A program made the position numbers and the translations under genes. From contig NC_053140.1 in the NCBI RefSeq assembly GCF_016808335.1, forward strand, positions 30,002,086-30,066,085: a stretch of 64,000 nt of DNA, in the 5' to 3' direction. Positions 10,889-22,405 of the stretch are shown in pieces (within the stretch, counting starts at the first letter, position 1; every line of letters starts with the position of its first letter). This stretch comes from Panicum virgatum. Its lineage: Eukaryota; Streptophyta; Magnoliopsida; Poales; Poaceae. Under the pieces are notes generated by a model. The model was not told where the DNA came from. It saw nothing but the letters and a program-made list of their open reading frames with translations, and searched no databases.

Positions 10889-13547
10889 AAGGGTTTCAGG
10901 TACATGGAGATGCATTGGAGAGCTTGGTACATATACAAATATTGCATATTCAAGTTAATGATCAAGTCTATGGAATGATTACATATCTTCATCCAATGTC
11001 ATCTCGGTAACTCGTTTTCAATTCTATATGTCTTAGTCACTTGGCTCTAGATGAGAGCAAGTGTATCACTTGTGACACTCTAATAGTAACTAAGACATAC
11101 TATTTTGAGTTACTCCCCATTTGCCATGAGATACATTTAATGGCTCTTGTGTAGATCAATGCCTTGTTTTACTTACAGGTATAAACATACACATGAATAA
11201 TCTTTAATTGAGGCAAGACATGGAAGAATTGAAGCATTCTGTAGTTTGATTGGTGTGACCAGTCTAACCGGTCCACCAGACCGGTCTGACCGGTCTATGC
11301 CAGCAAACTGCAGTAGTCAGCAGAGTGAGCAAAGAAGCTTACACAATTCGTGTCAAAAAAATAAATGCTTCTAGTTGTATCTCATGGGGACATGTTCTAC
11401 AAGCAGTAAGAAACTCTAGCACAATTTCATTTCTTATCTTGTTCATGTGCTTTGTGACAAAAAATTGTGAAGTAACCTCTTCCAGTTCCTTGATATGGAT
11501 CCAGTGCATTGAAAGAAATTCAAAACTCTTATGCACTTAATTAAAAGGAGAGATCACTTTACAATTTGCGTCTTTGAGACTAACATTCTCTCTGAGTGAA
11601 CTTGTAGTCCCATACATGAAAAAATGTTGCTCCATTTTTATCAAAAAAATTTTATATCTGAATCATCATAAAATCAAGTCAAGTCTGTATAGTATGAAGA
11701 TGATGAAGAGAAGGAGCTATACTGGTCGGAACTTCCGATGCAAAGGTCGGAACTTCCGATGAGTATCGGAAGTTTCATGATAGTTCCGACAAGGGGTCCT
11801 CGGGAAACTATCTCTGGACAGACCGGTCTAACCGGTCTGCCAGACCAGTCGGACCGGTCTAATCCAGAGCAGTGCAACAAAGCCCAGAAAATAAGAAATG
11901 AGGTCAAAAATACTATATGAAACATATTCTCATTCATGAATCAAGGTTGAGTACATCCAAGGTAACAGTAAGGATCTCAAGCACAATTTCAATTACTTGA
12001 ATACTATTTGTGTTTTGACCAACCTTGTGATTAAGCCTCCCATGTCTTTAATTAGATAAAGTGCTTCACATTTAAGACATTCAAAATCTTAAGCACTATT
12101 TAAGGGGGAGCCTTATTCTCAAACTTGCGTCAACTTGGGACTAACAATCTTCTTGAGTAAATTTTGTAATTGATTATGCAAATTTGGATCTAATGTGGTT
12201 TCATCAAACTTATTCAACTCTTGGTTCATAATATACATGATCGCATGGTCATTAGTGCTTGTACAACTTTGAACACTACTTCTCATCATTAAGAAATAGT
12301 GTTTGAGCTTAACTCGTTATATGCACAAGGTTGTTGGCTAAGAGGCAAAGGTATGCTTTCTAGAATACTTTATAATATCATTTGAGCATCTAGGCCACTT
12401 TATCTTGCTAGTGTGTGCATTTCCATGTCTTGTGTGACATAAGATAAGTTTATTTCAAAATTCAACTAGCATGATAGGAAGTGTGAGTGTATAGGTTAGA
12501 ATTGGTTTTTGGTCTTTGTGACCAAATCAAGCCATTTGTGACTATTGTTACCCTTGTTTGCTTGTTGGCTAGTCACAAATGGTGAGATTTCCTCAAGTCC
12601 GTAAACTCCCAAAATCTATCTCTCACATTCTCTTGGAAGCATCAAGAAAAGCTTGGAACAATGGATTTATCATCAATATCTATCTAGTTCCCTAGCCTAT
12701 ATCTCATATCCAAATTCCTCTAAGAGAAACATTATTTGGATCTCAACTCCTAGCTGCCAGGGGGCGACCGGTCTGACTGGTAGGCCCGACCGGTCTGACC
12801 GGCCTGGCCTGGCAGCTACCCATTTTACCACCCTCACGGGTTAAACAGTGAATTTTTTTCACTTTTACCCCTCCACTGACACTTCCACCCTCTCCTTCAC
12901 CGTGCCCTCTCTCCTCACGCGCTCAAAGGGCCCCCCCATTGGCGATTTGGAGTTCTAACCAAGGAAGAAGGGTTTCCTCTTGGGGATTTGGTGCACATCA
13001 CCGGCCTGACCGCTCTCCCAAGGCGGTCCTTCGTTTTCTCCATCAAAATCTCGGTCTAAAGGTACTCTATACCTTGTTCTTCATCGATCTACTTATCTAG
13101 GCTGTAGATTTGAAATACCTCTGGTAGAACAACTCCTGATACATCCTAGAACCTGCCCCGAGAAGATCATTCATTTTCGTTGGATATTTTGGAAGATTTC
13201 ACCACCTAGGGTTGGACTGGCCCGACCGGTCTGACCGGTTTGACCAGTGAAACCCTATGTCGTGATTTTTAGACATAATGTTCAACTAATCTTTGCTAGG
13301 TTTGATCTAGAGCTTCTAGAAAACTTTTTCATGATCAAATTCTGGCTCAGGGACTGCCTTTGGAGCCATTGGCCCTGTTATGGGTGAGACCGGTTTGACC
13401 GGTTGCTCAGACCGGTCTGACCGGTCTGACCAGAACAGACCCAATTGCTACAAATTGGTTCCTAAACTTTTGTCAATCTAATGCCAGTCTATTCATGTGG
13501 TCTCATATCGTTCTAATCCATATTTTGGATCCAGGATCTGCAGCGAA
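10889..13547 (+). other. Pol-less spacer of the SIRE-like element
   Basis: No reading frame with recognisable pol motifs occurs in these 2.6 kb, although this is where protease-integrase-RT-RNase H would normally sit. The sequence is AT-rich and looks like untranslated or decayed element DNA. It holds at least four clusters of CCGGTCTGACCGG words (11256-11306, 11818-11868, 12768-12812, 13216-13436) and one cluster of GTCGGAACTTCCGA words (11726-11790). Confidence 0.7.
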
Positions 13548-15419
13548 ATGGCAGGGGGGCATGAGAGGAGAACAAAGCGCAGATTTGATAGTGGCAGTGC
13601 AAATCAAGATAAGAGTAGTTCTAGTGGCACCAATGTGATCAGTGGCAGAGAGTTGAGGTCTAGGGAGAGAAAGAGATCAGCAACAACTATTGATGACATA
13701 GTGGAGGAAAGTGAGCACACCTCTAGTGATGAGGATGATGTGGAGGACTCCCCTTATAGGGTTGAGCAAAGAAGTGGGAAGGCTCCAGCAGAAGAAAACA
13801 ACAGTGATGAAGAAGAAACTGCTGGAGATGATGAAGAAGAAGAGGAAGATGAGGAGAGGGAAGAAAATCTCACTTATCCTATTTTGCAGAGGCCTATCAG
13901 ACTTGGCTCTAGGAAATGTGTTAATTATTATGGAAAGGGAATGACAAGGGAGGTCAAAAAGTGGAGAAGCATTGATCCCTATCCCGAGCCAAAGAATTCA
14001 GCTGATCCTAGAATTCACACCCTGTTCCAGCAGCACTTCTATGAGTCAGTTATTCTGAGGGACAGGAAAATTGCCATTGAGGCACAGTGTGTTGATTGGA
14101 GGAGCGTGGAAAAGACTAATGATCCTTTGTTCCAGCAAATTATAGATGCATGTGAGAGCAAACATGTCAAGGATCTCATGGGATTTCAGAAAGATTGGAA
14201 CAAGGAGCTCATTGCCCAGTTTTATGCCACCGTGCACTTTGGATATTTGAAAAATAAAAGGGTTATATTCTGGATGACTGAGGGAAACTACTATAGAGCC
14301 ACATTTGCTCAGTTCATTCGTGTGCTTGGACTTGATAGGCATGATGCAAACAGGCCCAAGATTCATAATCAGGTGGTTCTCCCGAATGAGGACATGAAAT
14401 TCATGTATCCTAGGAGTGAGACAGGAAATGCGGGGAAAGCGACCGGGCTGTACACTTTTTACTCCATTCTAAACCGGTTGCTCAGAAACACCATATCTCA
14501 GAGAGGTGGTAACCCATCAGATATATCACTTCATGCAAAGAACTTGCTGGCATGCTTTACGCCAAATGGAGAGGATTTCAGTGTGGCCGACAATATTTGG
14601 GAGGCAATTAAGTACATCTTAGAAAACCCATTGAAGATTTGTGCCTATGCGCCATACTTGATGGAATTAATTGAAAAGGCGACAAAAACTAAATATCAAA
14701 CCGATGTAAAACATGAGTCTTTTCATCCTAAGATGCCCAAGCATAGAAGGGAGCCATCACCTCACAGATACTCAGAGCCTGAGGATGATATAGATGTAGA
14801 AGAAGAAGAGAGAGGATAGCACGCTCCGCAGCAGCAGCAGCCATCCTCTGGTGGGCTGACTGGGACCGGTCTGACCGGTGCCCAAGACCGGTCTGACCGG
14901 TCTCAGCCTGAGCAGCACAGACACAGGCACGGCTCCACCTCTCCCATTAAGAAGCTAATTAATTTGTTTGTGGGGATGTGTAAGAGCCAGAGAGATATAG
15001 AAGTTGAGCAGCAGAGGTAGTGGAGGGCTAGCAAGAAAGAAAGAGATTCAGTTAAGATGATGCATAATGCAATGAATCTACAGCCGCCTCACTCACCCAT
15101 TTCTCCTTCACCTCCTGAGGCTGTAATCCCATCTGTTGAGGACCGAGTTCAAGGATATGTGGACTCCAGATACTTTGAGCAGTATGGTCATATCTTCTAC
15201 CCGGATGTCAGTGGTCCTTCTCATGCACCTCCACCACCTCCTGGAGAAGGAGTGTTTGGCACGTACCCAGAGTATTTCTATGGAGGAGAAGGACCTTCAC
15301 ATGAGTCATCTCGACCTTCTGTGGCAGATCAGTTTGCTACTCGCATATCCGATGCTGTGTTTGGCCACCACTGGGATGATCATTCCTCTTTAGGTGGAAA
15401 CGGAGGAAATGGACAGTGA
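13548..15419 (+). pseudogene. Extra ORF of SIRE-like element (putative plant transposon protein, Transposase_32-like), two in-frame stops
   Basis: The frame starts best at ATG 13548 (peptide MAGGHERRTK). The N-terminus is basic and then strongly acidic (Asp/Glu runs near 13800). A conserved-looking core of about 220 residues (13950-14700) has words such as WMTEGNYYRATF and LYTFYSILNRLL, as in the PF20167-type domain known from grass retroelements. A His/Pro/Gln-rich tail follows. TAG codons at 14817-14819 and 15018-15020 interrupt an otherwise continuous frame ending at 15419. The function of this family is not established; an envelope-like role has been suggested for the position, but I see no signal peptide or clear membrane segment. 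The repeat-word block 14862-14905 lies in frame. Confidence 0.7.
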
Positions 15420-15469
15420 TGGACAAGCTTGTGATGGATGTTGAGATTTGTGTAGGCACAAGTACTCTG

Positions 15470-15747
15470 ACAGAGCAACGTCTTGTTTTTGAGAGAGGGG
15501 TATTTATACCCCACACCCTCACCCATTCGTGGGCGCTGATGTCATTACATTCCAGAGCCATCTCTGAGCCGTGAGAGCACTTGAGAAGTCCTCCCCAATC
15601 TCTCTTTGTGAGATTTGAGTGAATCAAGACTAGATCCTTGAGTTGGGTTGAGTGAAACCTTTGCTAAAAGAGAAATTTGAGCAGTGAGAGCATAAGCCCT
15701 AGCTTGAGCACTTGTGGTTGCGTCGCCAACTTGTTTAAGCATTTGTT
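15470..15747 (+). repeat. Internal duplicate of the LTR promoter core
   Basis: About 278 bp here match 17151-17429 of the 3' LTR with few differences, including the GGGGTATTTATACCCC palindrome (15497-15512) and the segment downstream. The match starts near CAGAGCAA and stops after GCATTTGTT, so it is a partial LTR copy lying between the second ORF and the polypurine tract. Confidence 0.85.
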
Positions 15748-15939
15748 GCGTCGCCAACGGATGCTGAGATTTAAGGGGAGTTCCATTTTTCTTTGATTTG
15801 TGCAAACTGGCATGTGAGGCCAAATTTGTTGAATTCCATTCACTTGCACAAATTAAGGGGAGCTCTAATTAAATCTGAGAATTTAAAAGCATTATTGAAT
15901 ATCTATTGTAAGCTTTAATCGGTTTGTCATCAATCACCA

Positions 15940-15952
15940 AAAAGGGGGAGAT
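15940..15952 (+). other. Polypurine tract of the SIRE-like element
   Basis: AAAAAGGGGGAGATT directly precedes the LTR start TGAAAGTGTATC. This is the usual plus-strand primer arrangement, and the wording is typical of SIRE elements. Confidence 0.85.
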
Positions 15953-18073
15953 TGAAAGTGTATCTAGGCCCTTAGTGGGTTTTGGTGTATTGGTTGACAA
16001 CACGATTAAAGGACTAATTTGTTTGCATGAGATTATGAGTAGGTATTTAATTTGTGGATTGATATAAATTGAGAGAGCTCATGTATTGCAAGCAAGTGTG
16101 GATGTCCCATTGGAAATCATTATATGTGACAAGCTAGAATGTGAAAGAAAAATGGTAGAGCAAGGTATTCATGTTTAATATGAAAGGCTCTAATATATTG
16201 TTGAAGTTTGTTAGTTAATGTGGGACTCAAACTGGCAAGCAAAGTTGTAAAAGAAAATTGAGTGCAAGGTACTCATGATTGACATGATGGCTCCAATATC
16301 AATTAAAGGCTTGTTCGACTTATGACGGAATTCATATGACAAGTAAAGGTTATGAGAATGAGACATGATGTGGTATTGCAAAGTCTCAAATTGGAGAGAC
16401 TTGTCATATGAGATAAATATTGCTGTCAAGGGAAGAAGGCAAAAGAAAAGTGAATGAGACATGAGTTGATGTGCATATGTTGTCTCAAATTGGAAAGCTT
16501 GCATATGAAATTAAATGGTCAATCTATATCGATAAAGAAGATTTCATGCATGACACAAATCAATGTAAAGCTCAAAGTGGATGGCTAGGATGAAAGTAGA
16601 GGGGACCGAGAGGCGTGTTTCAAAAGGCTATGCAAGCGTCGGCTTGGGGGAGCAAGGAAACCGATACGGGTCAAAGTACCGGAGATCCTAGAGTCATGGA
16701 GAGCTCTATGTTGAAGAGTGTCATTATTAAGAAAATGGAAGTGACTTGTGAATCAAAGATGGATTTCATTCATATATGAAGGAAGATTCAAAGTCACTAG
16801 CTCAAGCAGGCATGCTCACTGAAATTAAGGATGTTGACAACCTCAAGATATTGATTGAAGGAGTTCGGCATGATCAAGACATGAAACTCAAGTGTGGTGT
16901 ATGTGTCATTTTATGTGAACTTGAGTATAGGATGTCGTACTATCAAGGGGGATGCAACATAAGTGGGTTGACATTACCTAAAGTGCTCATAGCTATCCCA
17001 TGTGAGAAAATTCAGAGAGAAACACTTGGGATCAGAAAACCTAGGGGGACCGGTCCAGCCGACCGGTCTGACCGGTCGGGTCCAACGGCTAGTTTATTTG
17101 AACCGACCGGTCCCACCGGTCTGGGGGACCGGTATGACCGATCTAACTATAACAGAGCAATGACTAGTTTTTGAGAGAGGGGTATTTATACCCCACACCC
17201 TCACCCATTCATGGGCGCTGATGCCATTACATTCCAGAGCCATCTCTGAGCCGTGAGAGCACTTGAGAAGTCCTCCCCAACATCTCTTTGTGAGATTTGA
17301 GTGAATCAAGACTAGATCCTTGAGTTGGGTTGAGTGAATCCTTTGCTAAAAGAGCAATTTGAGTAGTGAGAGCATAAGCCCTAGCTTGAGCACTTGTGGT
17401 TGCGTCGTCAACTTGTTTAAGCATTTGTTACTCTTGGAGGTGAAGCCTCCTAGATGGCTAGGCGTCGCCGGCTAGCTCCCAAGCTTGTGGTGAGCAGCGG
17501 AAAGTTTGTTGCAGCAGCGATTGTGTGCCACAAGGGCACATGATCTTCTAGTGGAAAGGAGGAGATAGCTTGACCTTGTGGTCATCATAAGCTTCCTCAA
17601 CGGAGAGTAGGATTCACACGTGGTGAACGTGGTGGATCTGAACTTCGGTGAAACAAATCACCTTGTCTCCTTAGCATCATCCTTATTTGGTTTGCCTCAC
17701 TCTTGCGCTCTAGCTTTATTTGTGCTTTCGCTTTGATCTACTCGGTTGTACTGTTCCTGTGTGTGCAGGGTTGTGGAATATATTCATTGACACCTACAGA
17801 AGCACTACACCAAGTTGCATTTGTTATAGAGCTTGCAAAGGGGAGAATTCACTCTGTTTGTGCAGGTTCTGCGTAGGACCGGTCTGTTCAATCGATCTGA
17901 CTGGTTGGGAACTTGTCTGCTGGTTAAGTATTGGACCGGTCTGACTAGTCTGTCCGACCGGTCTGACCGGTTGGTGGCTGACATCTGTGTTAAGTGTTTT
18001 AATCTGCAGGATTTGTGTTAAACGCCTATTCACCCCCCCCTCTAGGCGACATCACGCGATTCAGATCCTTTCA
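15953..18073 (+). repeat. 3' LTR of the SIRE-like element, about 2.1 kb
   Basis: The LTR is bounded by TGAAAG (15953) and CTTTCA (18073), inverted termini. The CCTATTCACC...CTCTAGGCG block near 18025-18055 is characteristic of SIRE/Maximus LTR ends. A palindromic TATTTATA/TATAAATA sits at 17183-17190. Clusters of CCGGTC words are present at 17045-17150 and 17873-17975. The frames in 16776-17174 and 18156-18563 do not look like genes. Confidence 0.85.
17183..17190. promoter_or_regulatory. Palindromic TATA element of the SIRE-like LTR
   Basis: The core TATTTATA sits inside GGGGTATTTATACCCC, so a TATA-like word is present on both strands. Transcription toward U5 (+) is expected, but the sequence does not fix direction. 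Confidence 0.45.
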
Positions 18074-18676
18074 ATCGGCCGAATTTCGTAAGTTATAGCC
18101 AATACTTGGAGGTATTGCCTTTAATGCAAAAATTATGTAAAAGCCAATTTGCAAGTTGGATGCATCGGTTGTAACATGGACGACACGATATGAGTCGCCC
18201 TACAGTGCTTGGAATGATCTTACAGTAATCCTAGGGCTTCCCGAATTACTTTTATCGCATGCAGGCGAATTTGATCAATGTCCCCGATCACTTGATTGTT
18301 ATCTGCTGATGAGCCAGGAATTGGCCGCAACTCTTGTGAAGTTGATATGCCTGACGAGCATGCTTCTGCTTATCTTCCTCGAATTTGGCGTTGGCCGGTG
18401 GAATCTGGGAAAGATCATGATCTGCAGTATCTATTGCTTGATTTACCCGACTAAGTTCTTGCAAAAGACGATCACGTTCAGTTTCCAGTACAACCTTGTT
18501 TCTCAGAATGCTGGCCTAGGTGTCATTCAGAGATTTGATTTTGCCAACAGCCGATTCTGCTAAAGCTTTGAAGTCATCCCTTTGTTTGATGATTTCTTCT
18601 TGCTGAAGACTATCGGCGAGTTGTTTTTGAGCCTTGTGGAATTGTGCGTGATGACTATCGATGAAGGCTGCAGGAG

Positions 18677-21600
18677 TCAGTGCTTGCCCTTCAGTTCTTC
18701 CAAAATGGCACGGATCGGCTGTGCATTCTTGATTAATTGGCTGATGTCTTGGTTTAGAAACTGGAGGGATTCTTGGAGTTTGGCCTTGATTTCATCTGAC
18801 AATGCAACTGAATCGGCCGATGTTGCTTCTTCTCCTTCCTGGGAGGTGGCTCCGATTTGAAAAGAAAACAGACTATTGTCTGGGGATTTTTGTGCCTGAA
18901 AGAAAGATGGAATTAGGATGGCCGATGGAGACAAAGGAATGGTGAAATCGGCTAGAAGAAAGATGCTTACTTGCTTCAGGCATACTTCCTCTATGTTGGA
19001 GCCAGCAGGGATGAAGGGTTGCGATGAAGAGCTCGGGATTGCGATGTTTGGCTGGCCAGGTAATTCAGATAGCGCATGGTCGGCAAGCTGAAGGATGATT
19101 GTCAGAAATAAGCAGAATGTATTTATGAGCAAGTTCTGAAATCATACCTGTATCAACAGAGAATTTGTTCTGGGTTTCCTGGGAGCTGAAGGTGAATGTT
19201 GTGCCTGATGAAATCAAAAGGAAATGATACCAAATTCAGGATTATGGGAGAATTTAAATACTTGCTGAGTAAGCAGAATTATACCTGAATGGTGGGTGAT
19301 GAAGGAGGAGGTGTGCTCTAAGAATCTTCTTCTCCTCCAGATTGGTGTTCAGGGGCATCTTAGTCATAAAACAAAGGTGTGATCAGCATTTAGAATAAAG
19401 GAAAATCACCAGGATTCAAGATTTTACCTTCTGAAGAAGATGAAGGAAGGTTGACCAGGGCATCTGTTTGGAGTGCTGTTGCTGCAGAAGATTGGCCTGG
19501 GGATTTCTTTTTCTTACGAGTTGTCACTTTGGTGTAAGACAATTTACGTTTTCTCCCGGTGGCCACATCTGTCAGGGTTGGAGCGCCATGGGCGATATTT
19601 GGCTTATCGGCCGGCAGAGCATAGTTGATCGATTGACCACTTTTGCTGATTGTTTGAGGGTCAGTGCCATCACCCTAATCAGATAGTTATTAGAAATGAA
19701 TGAAGGACGTTATAATGCAGTATGGAAAATAAGTCTGATTTTGTACCTCATCATTGGCTGCTTGATAGTTTTCATTCAAGGCGATGCAGTAGAGATTGGC
19801 AGCCCTGCAGAATATGTGCTCTTGCCATTCAGACCACCACTGAATGAAAGGGGTGGTGACAAAGGGTGTAATCTACCAATCGGCCAGAAGTGTCATATCT
19901 ACATCAGGCTCCAAATCTTTTAGCTGACCACCGTTGAGAGCTCCTCTGAATTGAACTTTGCCAACAAAGAAAGGAAAGGGGGGCACTTGGCCGAATCCCA
20001 ATTGTCTGGCTGCTACTAATGGGTTGTAGAATTCATAACTGGGAACATCTTTGCCAGTTGTAAAATTGATTGGCAGGATTCTTGGGAGATTATCTCCTTC
20101 ATGATCTTAGTGGCTTCTTCATCAGTTTTCCAGGAGTCAAGTTGGAGTTTGAAGAGATTTTCATAGATGACCTTCTCGTCCTGATATGCAAACCAGATAG
20201 TGGAAGTTTCTGAAAACTCATTGTAGAAGCACTTGAAGAAGTCAGTAATGCCAAGGATCTTGGGGTCATTGGCAATCATGATGGCTACTTCACCGAATGA
20301 TGTACATCGGCGAGTGATGGTTTCTTCTTCTTCAGAGAAATTCTCTGATGGGAACTCCATCTTTGACAGCTCGACGACCATGGTTTTATGCATATACATG
20401 TGCAGCCACAACTGGATAAACCACAAAGGGCCTCCCAAGTTGGTGATCGGCTGGTTCTTTCTGAGTCTGGATGATACTTGATGGAGCAGGTGATAAACTG
20501 ATCCCAAGAGATGTTTGCCGAGAGGGACAGAATTACCAGTGGCCAGAGTTTTTGCCAGTTTGAGGTTGTTGTTTGTTGGGCCGACTGCTTTGCCACAGAA
20601 GATGAATTTCTCAAGCCACATGTTGAGAAAAGCAATGTGCTCTCTGACAGATACCGATCTGGTGTTCATGTTCCTGCCGATGTACCCTTTCCATCCGCTG
20701 ATGCTTTTTGTTTCAATCTTAAAGGAGGCTTTTTCTAGCAGATGGAAGGATCTGTCAGGGGCGTGAATGTTTAGGCCAGTAAGCATCACGACATCCATCA
20801 GAGTCGGTGTCATTGGCCCATTGTAACAGCCTAGCCCATGGGGCACTGTTGGGCTGGACCGATTTCGGGTACTGTAGCGCGCTACTATAGCCCCGACGGG
20901 AATACTGTAGTGTGTGAGAATAGTCCCATATCGATAATCTGAGAACAGATCGACCAGCTTAAATAGATGCCCTAGGAAGCTAGGTAACTCCGGGTTAACC
21001 CTTTTTGCGCGAAGCGAAGACGAAAGCGCAAGAGAGTTATTTAGTAGGTGTGGTTTACTCAACGTGCAGAGTAAATCTTAGCCGTTATCCTAGGTCGGGT
21101 CGTTACAGTGGTATCAGAGCTAACTCTCATGGTTTTACGGGTAGGTGTGGGTCACGGGCCTAGCATGTACATGGGCGCGTGGCGGGTCAGTACGCGGGCA
21201 TCTGAGATGTGCTGTTGGCACTGAACGCACGGACGTGTACATGTGTTGATTGGCACTAGGACATACAGTCGTGGCCAAGAGAGGAGATCCTGGTCCATTG
21301 TCCCGTATGGGTAAGCTGGTTCAATGCCTCGACGAGGACGTCGAGTCCTTAGGGTGGGTGATTGTAACAGCCCAGCCCATGGGCCACTGTTGGGCCGGAC
21401 CAATTTCGGGTACTGTAGTGCACTACTGTAGCCCCGACGGCAATACCGTAGCACGTGAGAATAGTCCCATATCGGTAAACTGAGAGCAGATCGACCAGCT
21501 TAAATAGCTGCCCTAGGAAGCTAGGTAACTCTGGGTTAACCCTTTTTGCGCGAAGCGAGGACGAAAGCGCAAGAGAGTTATTTAGCAGGTGTGGTTTACT

Positions 21601-22124
21601 CAACGTGCAGAGTAAATCTTAGCCGTTATCCCGGGTCGGGTCGTTACACCCATGGTTGAACATAAATGCATTGATGGCATCAGACCAAAAGAAAGAAGCC
21701 GATATAAGCATCGGCTCATTCCTAATCATCTCCGACAGAGATAAGTCCAGGCATTGACCAATATCATACTTTTCCCAATTAGTTCTCTGAACATTAGATA
21801 TCCTGTGGAACCAATTCCTCCATCCAGGGGTAAAGCTCGGCCAAGATCTAAAGGCCTGAGACCAATCCAGATTCATATCGGAAGATTTCAGGAGAATCCT
21901 ATTGGTTTCTAGATTGATTATACTAGTTGGATCTGGATTTCCCATGGGACCTAAGCAGACCATGCTAGATTGATTCTCTAGCGGAATAATCATATTACCC
22001 CTAAGATTCTGAAAGAAAAGGCGGGAATGAGAAATGCGACTGAAGAAATCGAAAGGGGAATGGAGAGCGAGGATGTAGATGGGGGAGGGAAACATACCTC
22101 TGGGATCTCGGAGATGGACGCCAT
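18677..22124 (-). pseudogene. Antisense plant-mobile-domain (PMD) gene, multi-exon, split by a TRIM
   Basis: Minus-strand ATG at 22122-22124 gives a 9-codon exon (22098-22124). A GT-AG intron (22009-22097) follows, then a long PMD exon from 22008. The words SASFFWSDAINAFMFNHG and PMTPTLMDVVMLTG are contiguous in the PF10536-type domain but are separated here by the TRIM at 20822-21648. The exon continues through GYIGRNMNTR and WFIQLWLHMY to a splice donor at 19747. Later exons encode a basic segment (19430-19680) and an acidic coiled-coil-like tail (18677-19130). Lesions: the TRIM insertion, a frameshift near 20080-20100, and an in-frame TAG at 19873-19875. PMD proteins of plants act in silencing and development (MAIN/MAIL family), but the role of element-borne copies is unknown. 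Confidence 0.7.
20822..21648 (+). mobile_element. Complete TRIM (miniature LTR retrotransposon), 827 bp
   Basis: Two LTRs of 286 bp each (20822-21107 and 21363-21648) begin TGTAACAG and end CGTTACA. The interior is 255 bp: primer site TGGTATCAGAGC at 21109-21120 and a purine-rich stretch just before the second LTR. A perfect 5-bp duplication CCCAT flanks it (20817-20821 and 21649-21653). There is no coding capacity, so it depended on proteins from other elements. The LTRs differ at a modest number of positions, which suggests an insertion that is not very recent. No 5S rRNA-like block was seen, so it is not the Cassandra type. Confidence 0.95.
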
Positions 22125-22405
22125 TGCTAGAAGAATGGTTCTTGAGCTTGAGTCCTTGAAACCCTAGGAGGGTGTTTTGGTTGCGATGACGGCAGCGGAA
22201 CAGAAGTGTTCTTGAGCGAGAGAGAAGGCAGAGATGCTAAAGGAAAAGTGCCAGCGGAGAGAAGGCGGAGAACGCGTGCCCAAGGGCAAAATGGGAATTC
22301 GATGCGCCATCTGTTTAGAAGATGAAGATCTATTTGAACGTTGGTGATCGTGATTAGCATTAATTTCAGAGCAACAGATTCATTACTCCGAAACTGGGGA
22401 GCATG

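Larger units (their letters stand above)
9167..18073 (+). mobile_element. SIRE-like Ty1/copia element lacking pol, 3' LTR present, 5' end displaced left of the window
   Basis: From left: gag truncated by the insertion at 9166, a 2.6-kb spacer, a second ORF of the kind found downstream of pol in grass SIRE-like elements, a polypurine tract (15940-15952) and a 3' LTR (15953-18073). I found no protease, integrase, RT or RNase H motif between 10889 and 13547 or elsewhere, so this copy could not replicate alone. The right flank ATCGG (18074-18078) should be the target duplication; its partner is outside the window. The host sequence at 18074 belongs to the Tat-like element. Confidence 0.8.

Noticed and set aside
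20822..21062. N-terminal 80 codons of a 348-codon frame
   Set aside because: These codons come from the antisense of the TRIM LTR, identical in the second LTR at 21363-21603; not part of the PMD protein.
20822..21107. Cassandra-type TRIM with 5S rRNA segment
   Set aside because: No 5S internal promoter-like block was seen in the LTR.
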